A DNA stretch of 64,000 nucleotides from Sphingosinicella sp963974575 (GTDB lineage: Bacteria > Pseudomonadota > Alphaproteobacteria > Sphingomonadales > Sphingomonadaceae). The stretch is taken from contig NZ_CAXBBQ010000012.1 in assembly GCF_963974575.1 (NCBI RefSeq), positions 3,197 through 67,196 on the forward strand, given 5' to 3'. Position numbers and translations under genes: made by a program. This document shows, one piece after another, positions 8,701 through 15,812 of this stretch. Each line of letters begins with the position of its first letter. The first letter of the stretch is position 1. The notes below the pieces were generated by a model that ran no database searches, was not told where the DNA came from, and worked only from the letters and a program-made list of their open reading frames with translations.

Positions 8701-8784
8701 GAGGGATCGGCTTTCCGCGTGAGAGATCGACCGGACGATAGGGATGGGGCCGCCTCATCGGAAATACGAAATGATACATACTAC

Positions 8785-8803
8785 CTATCGGTTTTCCCGA
8801 TAG
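8785..8803. promoter_or_regulatory. Putative LysR operator A, upstream of patD
   Basis: CTATCGG-TTTTC-CCGATAG is a perfect 7-bp inverted repeat with a 5-bp spacer. It contains the T-N11-A spacing (T8788 to A8800) typical of LysR-family sites. The centre lies about 94 bp before the patD start codon. Two further copies of the ATCGG-N5-CCGAT core occur at 13412-13426 (one mismatch) and 19978-19992 (perfect). Confidence 0.65.
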
Positions 8804-8804
8804 C

Positions 8805-9260
8805 TTAGCGGAAATCCTCGCGTGCGATGATTCTGGCTCGCATCCCTGCGAGCCACGCTTTCGCTTCGGGCAGGCCGGCGACCTTGGGACCGGTATTTAT
8901 CGGGACTGTACGCCCGGTCTTTTCTTTCCCCACGGGCGGCGAATAGACCCACACTATGCCGCCACTATCTGAAGCGGCCTGTTCATACAGACGTTTCGCC
9001 TTGCGATAACTTTGTGGAACCCCGAGCCCCGCCTCAAAGCGTTTTCCAAGCGCGAGTTGGGCGTATTTGTCCCCCGCCATTGCGCGCCTGGCCTCTTCCT
9101 GGACCAAGGGCGACGCCGCGCCAGGTTGCAGCGCGATATCGGCATAGGGATCAACGGCGCAGCCCACGAGCAGAGCTGCGACAGCGATGGAAAGATGATG
9201 GCGCGGCAGGACTGTGCGCCGATTCAGGATAGCAGCACCACCGGGCTCGATCCGTGCCAC
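8805..9260 (-). CDS. Sel1-like-repeat lipoprotein
   Basis: A 151-residue exported protein. A basic n-region with RR, a hydrophobic core and lipobox LLVGC (acylated Cys at about residue 34) mark a lipoprotein. The mature part has one Sel1/TPR-like helix pair (about 66-97), AQLALGKRFEAGLGVPQSYRKAKRLYEQA, then a short Pro/Gly-containing segment and a C-terminal KAWLAGMRARI helix. The only in-frame ATG before the signal peptide is at 9260. This makes the gene overlap the end of potG by 37 bp, so it is probably co-transcribed with the putrescine transporter. Function unknown; one Sel1 unit suggests protein-protein contact. Confidence 0.7.
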   Translation of the reverse strand: MARIEPGGAAILNRRTVLPRHHLSIAVAALLVGCAVDPYADIALQPGAASPLVQEEARRAMAGDKYAQLALGKRFEAGLGVPQSYRKAKRLYEQAASDSGGIVWVYSPPVGKEKTGRTVPINTGPKVAGLPEAKAWLAGMRARIIAREDFR

Positions 9261-10348
9261 GAAAGCCAGACCTTGTCATCCCAGGTGAAATCTTCCTGAT
9301 CGTAGCGCGACAGGTTGGGGCGGGAGACGCGGATAACGCGGCCCGAATCGAGCTTCACCTCGTAGATCGTGATGTCGCCGAGATAGGACATGCCGCGGAT
9401 TTGGCCGTGGGCAATGTTGTCGCCTTCCGGGCATTCAGGGGCGCTGGGCTTGCCCTTCGCTTCGGGAATCATGGCGATCTTTTCCGGGCGGAGCGCGACA
9501 TGGATATTCGCATCGTGGGGGCCGGTGACGCCGTGGTTCAAATAGATGCGGCCGATCTCCGGGGCGTTGACGACAGCCCTGTCAGGCTCATCTACCACTA
9601 GTCGGCCGTCGAACAGGTTCACCGATCCGATGAAGTCCGCCACAAAGCGATTCGTGGGGAATTCGTAGAGGTCGGACGGAGTGGCGAGCTGGGCGACGAG
9701 CCCCCTGTTGATGACGGCGATACGGCCCGCCATCGAGAGTGCTTCGTCCTGATCGTGCGTCACCGTGACGAAGGTGATGCCAACCTGCTCCTGAAGATCG
9801 GCAAGCTCGAACTGCATCGCCGCGCGCAGCTTCGCGTCGAGCGCCGAGAGTGGCTCGTCGAGCAGCAGCACCTTCGGGCGCATGACGAGCGAGCGGGCAA
9901 GCGCGACACGCTGGCGCTGACCGCCCGAAAGTTGATCGGGACGGCGGCCGCCGAAGCCGTCGAGCTTCACGAGCGCGAGCGCTTCCTCGACGCGCGATTT
10001 AATCTCGGACGAGGGGACGCGCGCGATGCGCAGGCCGTAGCCGACATTCTCCGTCACCGTCATGTGCGGGAACACGGCGTAGGATTGGAACACCATGTTC
10101 ACCGGGCGCTTGTTTGGTGGCACGTGCGCCATGTCCTGCCCGTCGATGACGATGCGGCCTTCCGTCGGCACTTCGAAGCCGGCGATCATGCGTAGCAGCG
10201 TGGTCTTGCCGCAGCCCGAAGGGCCGAGCAGCACGAAGAATTCGCCGGGCATTATATCGAGCGAGACATTGTCCACCGCCGCCACCGCGCCGAAGCGCTT
10301 GGTGACGTTCTGGATGCTGATGATGGGCTGTTTGGGTGCGGTCGCCAT
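9224..10348 (-). CDS. potG: Putrescine ABC transporter ATP-binding protein
   Basis: Cytoplasmic ATPase energising polyamine import through the PotH/PotI channel. It has 374 residues. The NBD runs over about 1-245: Walker A GPSGCGKTT at 42-50, Q-loop VFQSYAVFPHMTV, signature LSGGQRQ at 140-146, Walker B LLLDEP at 161-166 and the H-loop VTHDQDEA. The C-terminal third is a TOBE regulatory domain (RPEKIAM... and DITIYEVKLDSG), as in PotA/PotG and other MOI importers. It starts 5 bp after potI, in the transcription order potF-potH-potI-potG. Confidence 0.93.
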   Translation of the reverse strand: MATAPKQPIISIQNVTKRFGAVAAVDNVSLDIMPGEFFVLLGPSGCGKTTLLRMIAGFEVPTEGRIVIDGQDMAHVPPNKRPVNMVFQSYAVFPHMTVTENVGYGLRIARVPSSEIKSRVEEALALVKLDGFGGRRPDQLSGGQRQRVALARSLVMRPKVLLLDEPLSALDAKLRAAMQFELADLQEQVGITFVTVTHDQDEALSMAGRIAVINRGLVAQLATPSDLYEFPTNRFVADFIGSVNLFDGRLVVDEPDRAVVNAPEIGRIYLNHGVTGPHDANIHVALRPEKIAMIPEAKGKPSAPECPEGDNIAHGQIRGMSYLGDITIYEVKLDSGRVIRVSRPNLSRYDQEDFTWDDKVWLSWHGSSPVVLLS

Positions 10349-10353
10349 GGGAA

Positions 10354-11202
10354 TCAGTGGCCTTGCGGGGTTCCGCCCATCCGGCTTTGCACCTTCAGGG
10401 CTATGGTCGTGAGAATGACGGTGAGCGCGATGAGCAGAGCGGAGGCGGCGTTCACCTCCGGCGTCACCGAGAAGCGGACCATCGAATAGACCTTCACCGG
10501 GAAGGTGATGGTGTTCGGCCCGCTGGTGAAGAAGGTGATGACGAAATCATCGAGGCTGAGCGTGAAGGCGAGGAGCGCACCGGCAACGAGGCCCGGCTTC
10601 ATGTGCGGCAGCAGCACATCGCGGAACGCCTGCCATTCGCTGGCACCGAGGTCTTTCGCGGCTTCCTCCTCCTCGCGGTTGAAGCTGGTGAGGCGCGAAC
10701 GCACCACCATCGTGACGAACGGAAAGCAGAAGGTGATGTGCGCGATGATGATCGCGCCGAGGCTCAGCGGCCACGGAAGGTCCGTTGGGAAGCCGATCTT
10801 CGCGAAGAACACCAGCATCGCGACGCCCATGCAGATTTCCGGCACGACGATGGGCAGCGCCATGGCGCCTTCGGTCGCGGTCTTGCCCGGGAAGCGGAAG
10901 CGCCAGAGCATCACGGCGGCGAGCGCGCCGAGGACGACGCTGACGATGGTGCTGAGAAACGCGATGGTGAGCGAATTGCCCATCGCGATCATCAGCGAGT
11001 CGTTGTTCAGCGCCTTCTCGTAATAGTCGAGCGTGAAGCCGCGCCACACGATGTTGCGCTTGCTGTCGTTGAAGCTGAACGCGACGAGTGTGATGAGCGG
11101 CGCATAAAGGAAGAACAGCACGACGCCGACCCACGCGCGCATCCACAGGCGCTTCGTGTATTCGAGCGGGGCGAGCGGGACGCGGGCTTTGAAGAGGCTC
11201 AT
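10354..11202 (-). CDS. potI: Putrescine ABC transporter permease
   Basis: Inner-membrane subunit of 282 residues with about six transmembrane helices. It shows the ABC importer EAA loop in the cytosolic region (EEEAAKDLGASEWQAFRDVLLPHMKP, about 168-193), which docks on PotG. The second-permease pattern LSLDDFVITFFTSG is typical of PotC/PotI. Its start ATG (11202) overlaps the potH stop (11199-11201) as ATGA, so the two permeases are translationally coupled. Pairing with PotH gives the heterodimeric channel. Confidence 0.92.
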   Translation of the reverse strand: MSLFKARVPLAPLEYTKRLWMRAWVGVVLFFLYAPLITLVAFSFNDSKRNIVWRGFTLDYYEKALNNDSLMIAMGNSLTIAFLSTIVSVVLGALAAVMLWRFRFPGKTATEGAMALPIVVPEICMGVAMLVFFAKIGFPTDLPWPLSLGAIIIAHITFCFPFVTMVVRSRLTSFNREEEEAAKDLGASEWQAFRDVLLPHMKPGLVAGALLAFTLSLDDFVITFFTSGPNTITFPVKVYSMVRFSVTPEVNAASALLIALTVILTTIALKVQSRMGGTPQGH

Positions 11203-12101
11203 TGGCGGCGCTCCGCCTGGCGCGATTTCATGGCTTGGAACGCGATGGCGATGAAGGTTGCGTACATCAGAAGGAACGACAGCGCCGCGCCAAACGGCCA
11301 GTCATTGGCGCGTTTGAACTGACGCTCGATCACGTTGGCGATCATCTGGCTGTCCGTGCCGCCGAGGAGGTCTGGCGTCAGATACGCGCCGAGCGCGGGC
11401 ACGAACGTGATGATGACGCCCGAGATGATGCCCGGCGCGGCAAGCGGCGCCACGATGCTGAGCAGCGTGCGGACGTGTCCGGCGCCAAGATCGAGGCTCG
11501 CTTCGATGAGCGATTTGTCGAGCCGGTCGAGCGCCGCGTAGAGCGGCAGCACCATGAACGGCAGGTGGACGTAGACGAGGCCGAGGACGACCGCGAAATT
11601 ATTGTAAAGGAGCGGGAGCGGCTCGAACGTTCCGAGCGGCTGGAGACCGGCGAAGGTCATCAGCCCGCTCCATTTGTCCCACATCCAGCCGATGGTCTGG
11701 TTCGCGTAGCCTTCCCTCCGCAGCACCGCCATCAGCGCATAGGTGCGGATGAGGAGGTTCGTCCAGAACGGCAGCATGATCGCGAGCAGCAGCCACGGGC
11801 GCCATTTCGGTGTCGCGAAGACGATAGCGAGCGCGACCGGGAAACCCACCACGAGGCAGATGACCGTGGTAAGCGCCGCGACGCCCACGGATTTGACGAA
11901 AATGCCGAGATACAGGGGTTCGAGTGCGCGCGCATAATTGGCGAACGTGCCGCTGATATCGATTTCGGTGAGGCCGACGTTGCGGCCGAAACTATAGAGC
12001 CAGACGAGACCGAGGGGGACGATGAAGAAGAGGATAAGCCAAAGAATGGGCACGCTCGCGATGCTTGCGAACGTCGCCCGGTTCAGCTTCCAGTCCTGCA
12101 T
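11199..12101 (-). CDS. potH: Putrescine ABC transporter permease
   Basis: Inner-membrane permease of 300 residues, the first of the pair, resembling PotB/PotH. It has about six membrane helices, beginning with IASVPILWLILFFIVPLGL near the N-terminus. The EAA loop is seen as EASLDLGAGHVRTLLSIVAPLAAPG, and FVPALGAYLTPDLLGG follows it, a hallmark of the PotB/PotH type. The start at 12101 is 27 bp after the potF stop. It forms the membrane channel with PotI for putrescine delivered by PotF. Confidence 0.92.
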   Translation of the reverse strand: MQDWKLNRATFASIASVPILWLILFFIVPLGLVWLYSFGRNVGLTEIDISGTFANYARALEPLYLGIFVKSVGVAALTTVICLVVGFPVALAIVFATPKWRPWLLLAIMLPFWTNLLIRTYALMAVLRREGYANQTIGWMWDKWSGLMTFAGLQPLGTFEPLPLLYNNFAVVLGLVYVHLPFMVLPLYAALDRLDKSLIEASLDLGAGHVRTLLSIVAPLAAPGIISGVIITFVPALGAYLTPDLLGGTDSQMIANVIERQFKRANDWPFGAALSFLLMYATFIAIAFQAMKSRQAERRQ

Positions 12102-12128
12102 CTCGCGCCCCCCTCGCGCCGCTGTTCG

Positions 12129-13238
12129 CTAGGCCGCGCGGACGCGGGTGAAGGCTTCCTCGAAGATAGGCTGCATCTTGCCGTCGTACGCGGCGTACTC
12201 GCACTTCGCGAGTGCTTCGGCGGGCGGGAAGATGACCGGGTTGTTCTTATAATCATCAGGCATCAGCGCCTTCGCCGCTTCGTTCGGCGTCGGGTAGAGG
12301 ATGTATTCGCTGATCTTCTTTCCGGCCTCGGCATCAAGCAGATAGTTGATGAAGGCGTGCGCGTTCAAAGGATGCGGCGCACCCTTCGGGATGCACAGCG
12401 TGTCCGAATTGAGCTGGCTGCCTTCCTTCGGAAGCACGAAATCGATGTCGTCATCCTCGGCCATGATCTGCGCGATATCGCCGTTGTATTCGAGAACGAG
12501 ATCGACCTCGCCCGACAGCAGCAGGTCCTGACCGTTGTCCTCGTGGAACGCCTTGATATTGGGCTTCTGCTTGATGAGCATCGCCTCGATCTGCTGGACG
12601 AGTTCAGGGGTGACGCCGTTCACCGAATGGCCGAGATACTTGGCGCTGAGGCGGAACATGTCGCCGGCTTCCGAGAGCACGGCGATGCGGCCTTTGTACT
12701 TGTCCGAATCGAACAGCCACTTCCAGCTGTCCGGCACGCCGTCCACCTTCGATTTGCGGTAGCCGATGCCGAGCGTCAGCCATGTGTAGGGCATCGAGAA
12801 CTTGCAGCCCGGATCGTAGGCGACATCTTTGAAGTCGGCGCCGATGTTGGCGATGTTGGGGATCTTCGCATGGTCGAGCGGCATCAGCATGTCCGCCTGC
12901 ACCATGCGCTCCACGAAGTCGTTCGAGGGCACAATGACGTCGAAGCCGGGGTTACCCGCGCGCAGCTTCGCGAAGAGTTCGTCGTTGGTCGCGAACAGGC
13001 TCATGTTGACGTCTATGCCCGACGTATCCTTGAAATCGTCGAGCGTGGTTTCGCCGATGTAGGTGTCCCAATTGTAGAAGTTGAGCTTGGGCTCCTCGCC
13101 GGTGGAGGCCTTGCCGCCCTCCTTTTTCTCGCAACCAGCGAGCGCGCCGGTGAAGGTAATGCCGATGGCAGCGGCGCCGAGCCCTTGCAGAAGCGAGCGG
13201 CGGCCGATGCGTTTGCGGATGCTGTCGAAGCTGTTCAT
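12129..13238 (-). CDS. potF: Putrescine-binding periplasmic lipoprotein
   Basis: Extracytoplasmic solute-binding protein (bacterial family 1, PotD/PotF type) of 369 residues. The N-terminus carries a twin-arginine motif (RRSLLQG, R13-R14) followed by a hydrophobic stretch and a lipobox LAGC (C36). It therefore looks like a Tat-exported lipoprotein, unlike the soluble Sec-exported E. coli PotF. The mature part begins with LNFYNWDTYIGETTLDDF, where the YNWxxYI pattern is characteristic of polyamine binders, and YTWLTLGIGYRKSKVD follows. First gene of the pot operon. It is divergent from lysR across a 186-bp gap that holds a LysR-type repeat at its far end. Confidence 0.92.
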   Translation of the reverse strand: MNSFDSIRKRIGRRSLLQGLGAAAIGITFTGALAGCEKKEGGKASTGEEPKLNFYNWDTYIGETTLDDFKDTSGIDVNMSLFATNDELFAKLRAGNPGFDVIVPSNDFVERMVQADMLMPLDHAKIPNIANIGADFKDVAYDPGCKFSMPYTWLTLGIGYRKSKVDGVPDSWKWLFDSDKYKGRIAVLSEAGDMFRLSAKYLGHSVNGVTPELVQQIEAMLIKQKPNIKAFHEDNGQDLLLSGEVDLVLEYNGDIAQIMAEDDDIDFVLPKEGSQLNSDTLCIPKGAPHPLNAHAFINYLLDAEAGKKISEYILYPTPNEAAKALMPDDYKNNPVIFPPAEALAKCEYAAYDGKMQPIFEEAFTRVRAA

Positions 13239-13411
13239 GGTCCCTGTCTCCCGTTCGTCGCCCGCCAGCGATCATCCCCGGACTTCAACGCTCTGACGGC
13301 GCTCGGTGGATGCTAACGCAGCCGTGCTCGGCCGCAAGCCCCTCAGTCTCCCGAGGGTCATCAAAACCTTCTACCGCCACGCGTGCAAATGCATTATGCA
13401 AACCGTGAGGT

Positions 13412-13426
13412 ATCGAAAAAACCGAT
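13412..13426. promoter_or_regulatory. Putative LysR operator B, in the lysR/potF gap
   Basis: ATCGA-AAAAA-CCGAT is the same inverted repeat as at 8787-8801 and 19978-19992 with one mismatch (A for G at position 5). T13413 to A13425 gives T-N11-A. It overlaps the proposed lysR start codon (ATG 13425-13427), pointing to autoregulation. Its centre is about 180 bp before potF, so control of potF from here would need a long leader. Confidence 0.5.
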
Positions 13427-14330
13427 GGCAGAGATGAACATCACGTTCCGGCAGATCCGCTATTTCATAGCCGTCGCAGAGGCGCGCTCTGTCTCCGGCG
13501 GATCAAGCGCGGTCGGCATTTCGCAGTCGGCGGTGACGGACGCGATCCGCACGCTGGAGGCGGAAACCGGCGTCATGCTGTTCCACCGCCACGCCAAAGG
13601 CGTGACGCTGACGCGCGAGGGGCACCAGTTCCTCCGCCACGCTCGCTCGATCATCGACGCCATCGCCGACATGCAGGGCGGGGTAGGGCGCGAACAGGAC
13701 TTGACCGCAGGCAGCGTCCGCGTGGGCGTCACGCCGGTCGTCACGGGTTATTTCCTCTCGGACCTGCTGTCCCGTTTCAGGCGTATGTTTCCCCGCATCG
13801 AGGTCCAGCTCGTCGAAGAGCGCCGCGACTACATTGAACACTTGCTCATCAACGGCGAACTCGATCTCGCCGTCCTGATGGTGAGCAACCTCGAAGAACG
13901 CAGCGCGATCGACCACGAGGTGTTGCTCCGCTCCGAATGCCGCGCATGGGTCGCCCCCTCGCACCCGCTGTCGGACGTCGACGGCCTCAGCCTCGCCGAC
14001 CTCGAGAACGAGCCGGTGATCGCCCTCACACTCGACGAGCTCGAAGGTCTGATCGACGGCATCTGGTCCAAATTCGATCATCCGCCACGCGTCGCCTATC
14101 GCACCTCCTCGATGGAAGGCGTGCGTAGCCTTGTGGGTACGGGGGCGGGGATCACGCTGCTTCCCGATCTCGTCTATCGGCCGTGGAGCCTGGAAGGCGA
14201 CAGGATCATAGCCAAGCGCACACGCGAGAGCCTGCCCACCGTGGACATCGGCATCGCCTGGCGACGCCTGACGCGGCACAGCGAGGCCGCGACACTGTTC
14301 ATGGAGACGGTGCACGAGCACCGGCGGTAA
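13425..14330 (+). CDS. LysR-family transcriptional regulator, probable regulator of the putrescine locus
   Basis: A 301-residue LysR-type regulator. The N-terminal winged HTH (about 6-65) shows FRQIRYFIAVAEARSVSGGS and QSAVTDAIRTLEAETG followed by LFHRHAKGVTLT. The rest is a periplasmic-binding-protein-like effector domain (VRVGVTPVV..., SLADLENEPVIAL, GTGAGITLLPDL). It is divergent from potF and lies amid three putrescine operons, so a polyamine or a breakdown product is the likely effector; that is inference. The start is uncertain: ATG 13425 or 13434 gives the usual MNITFRQIRYF beginning, while GTG 13383 and ATG 13389 would add 12-14 residues. A LysR-type repeat covers the start codon. Confidence 0.88.
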   Translation: MAEMNITFRQIRYFIAVAEARSVSGGSSAVGISQSAVTDAIRTLEAETGVMLFHRHAKGVTLTREGHQFLRHARSIIDAIADMQGGVGREQDLTAGSVRVGVTPVVTGYFLSDLLSRFRRMFPRIEVQLVEERRDYIEHLLINGELDLAVLMVSNLEERSAIDHEVLLRSECRAWVAPSHPLSDVDGLSLADLENEPVIALTLDELEGLIDGIWSKFDHPPRVAYRTSSMEGVRSLVGTGAGITLLPDLVYRPWSLEGDRIIAKRTRESLPTVDIGIAWRRLTRHSEAATLFMETVHEHRR

Positions 14331-14333
14331 AGT

Positions 14334-15008
14334 TCAGGAAGGCCGCTTCGCGATCCAGATGATGTGGCGGGCACCGCGGCGTTCACCATTCGTGCGGACG
14401 ACGGTTTCTTCCACCTCGAAGTTCGCCTTGATGAGCCGGTTCTTGAATGCGTGGTCCGGTGCGGCGGACCATACGGCGAGCACGCCGCCGGGGCGGAGCG
14501 CCTCGCGGGCGGCGATCAGGCCCTTACGGCTGTAGAGCCGGTCGTTGTCCGGGTGGGTGAGGCCGTCGGGGCCGTTGTCCACGTCGAGCAGGATGGCATC
14601 GTAGTGCGATCGTACGTCGCCGATCAGGTCCGCGACATCCTCCACGGCCACCGTGGCGCGAGGGTCGTCGAGGCAGCCGTCGAAGATATGCGCCATAGGC
14701 CCGCGCGCCCACGCCACGACCGAGGAGACGAACTCTGCGACGGTGACCGACGCGTCTGCCGGAAGTTTGGCGAGCGCGGCCCTAAGCGTGAAGCCCATGC
14801 CGAGACCGCCGATCAACATCCGCGGCTGCGGACGCGGCAGAATCTTGTCGCATGACAGCGAGGCAAGTGCTTCTTCCGAGCCCTTGAGGCGGCTGTTCAT
14901 CAGCTCGTTTGCACCGAGCATGATGGAGAACTCCGTGCCGCGCTGGATCAGGCGAAGCTCGCCGCCACCGGGGATCTTCGCGGTGTCAATCAGAAGGCGG
15001 GGGAGCAC
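14334..15008 (-). CDS. Spermidine-synthase-like methyltransferase-fold protein
   Basis: A 224-residue Rossmann-fold protein of the spermine/spermidine synthase superfamily. The glycine-rich nucleoside-binding loop MLIGGLGMGFTLRA (about 64-77) is followed by VAEF (acidic residue E92) and ILLDVDNGPDGL. N-terminal PGGGELRL and NELMNSRLKGSEEALA match the family strand region. The putrescine-side DxxD pattern of true spermidine synthases is not obvious, so the substrate is open. I chose GTG 15008 because homologues begin with M-x-PR and the gene then starts after the upstream stop. The in-frame ATGs at 15059 and 15050 would overlap the upstream gene by about 30-40 bp. It lies tail to tail with lysR. 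Confidence 0.75.
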   Translation of the reverse strand: MLPRLLIDTAKIPGGGELRLIQRGTEFSIMLGANELMNSRLKGSEEALASLSCDKILPRPQPRMLIGGLGMGFTLRAALAKLPADASVTVAEFVSSVVAWARGPMAHIFDGCLDDPRATVAVEDVADLIGDVRSHYDAILLDVDNGPDGLTHPDNDRLYSRKGLIAAREALRPGGVLAVWSAAPDHAFKNRLIKANFEVEETVVRTNGERRGARHIIWIAKRPS

Positions 15009-15018
15009 GTGTGGACGA

Positions 15019-15351
15019 TCAGCGTTTTGCGCGCTGTTTCCGGGCAGCATAGCGCGCATCGCGCGCGGCTTTCTTTTCAGCCTCGGTAAGAGCGGGTGCG
15101 GTTTCGGCAGCAGTCAGTGCGGCTTCGCGCTTCTGCGCTTCCCGCTCGGCCCTGGCGGCGGCCTCCGCAGCGCGGCGCGCGGCGCGTTCTTCCGCCTCGG
15201 CGGCTTCGCGGGCAAGACGCGCGGCTTTGCGCTCTGCGAGCGTCGCCTCATCAACCGGAGGCTTGGCCTTCAACTTTTCGAGGGCTTTTTGCTTCGCCTG
15301 TTTGGCGAGGGCGGCACGATCCTGGAAACTCGGAACCTTGAACGACGTCAT
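15019..15351 (-). CDS. DUF6481 family protein
   Basis: A 110-residue, highly charged, Ala/Lys/Arg/Glu-rich protein that should be almost entirely helical (coiled coil about 15-105). The N-terminal motif TSFKVPSFQDRAALAKQAKQ is the family hallmark. There is no signal peptide or membrane segment. ATG 15351 gives this N-terminus; the frame is open 21 codons further up but the extra residues look unrelated. It follows the cold-shock gene, as is common in sphingomonads, separated by a strong hairpin. An RNA-associated role is suggested only by that partnership. Confidence 0.75.
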   Translation of the reverse strand: MTSFKVPSFQDRAALAKQAKQKALEKLKAKPPVDEATLAERKAARLAREAAEAEERAARRAAEAAARAEREAQKREAALTAAETAPALTEAEKKAARDARYAARKQRAKR

Positions 15352-15389
15352 ATTTGGTGAAGCTCTATCCAGTGGTGGGTTGGACGATC

Positions 15390-15420
15390 GGGCGGGTATC
15401 CCCGCTGGGGACACCCGCCC
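15390..15420 (-). terminator. Strong hairpin between csp and the DUF6481 gene
   Basis: GGGCGGGTGTCCCC-AGC-GGGGATACCCGCCC on the minus strand makes a stem of about 14 bp with one G-T mismatch and a 3-base loop, 9 bases after the csp stop. No run of T follows, so it could be a leaky terminator or an mRNA-stabilising end that uncouples csp from the downstream gene. Confidence 0.55.
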
Positions 15421-15429
15421 GGATACGCG

Positions 15430-15636
15430 TCAGGCGACCTGGAGGTTGACTGCCGAGGTCTTGCCGCGCTGGTCGGTTTCCAGCTCGTAGGAAACGCGCT
15501 GGTCCTTGTCGAGCGTGCGAAGACCGGCCTTTTCGACCGCCGAGATATGGACAAACGCATCGTTTCCGCCCGTTTCCGGCGCGATGAAGCCATAACCCTT
15601 GTCTGCATTGAAGAATTTTACGGTTCCGGTGATCAT
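15430..15636 (-). CDS. Cold-shock protein, CspA family
   Basis: A 68-residue single cold-shock domain that binds single-stranded RNA/DNA and acts as an RNA chaperone. Both RNA-binding motifs are intact: RNP-1 KGYGFI (about 13-18) and RNP-2 DAFVHIS (about 26-32), with the TGTVKFFNADKG start typical of the family. It is preceded by a long untranslated leader. The downstream neighbour is DUF6481. Confidence 0.95.
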   Translation of the reverse strand: MITGTVKFFNADKGYGFIAPETGGNDAFVHISAVEKAGLRTLDKDQRVSYELETDQRGKTSAVNLQVA

Positions 15637-15799
15637 ATGGGTATCCTTTGGCCCAATGTTTGACGGGAACGCATCAACAGCGATGCTTCCCGGCTTCTGT
15701 AAGGCTAGGCAGGGACAAAAGAGACCGAATCTCGGCCCGATATCCGTCGCTCGCGACGTCAGCGGGTGGAGCTATAACCCAAAATCTCCGGAAGCGCAA
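15637..15799 (-). promoter_or_regulatory. Predicted csp promoter and long 5' leader
   Basis: On the minus strand, TTGCGC (15794-15799) and TATAGC (15771-15776) are spaced by 17 bp, a plausible sigma-70 promoter. Transcription would start near 15765, leaving a leader of roughly 125-130 bases before the csp ATG. Long leaders are known to control cold-shock mRNAs by temperature-dependent folding. The promoter match is partial (4 of 6 in each box). Confidence 0.4.
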
Positions 15800-15812
15800 A
15801 ACGTGCGCCTTT

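Noticed and set aside
11202..13316. A 704-codon open frame on the plus strand across the pot genes
   Set aside because: It is antisense to potH and potF, which have clear motifs; its composition is Arg/Glu/Asp/His-rich without any domain, the typical shadow frame of high-GC coding DNA.
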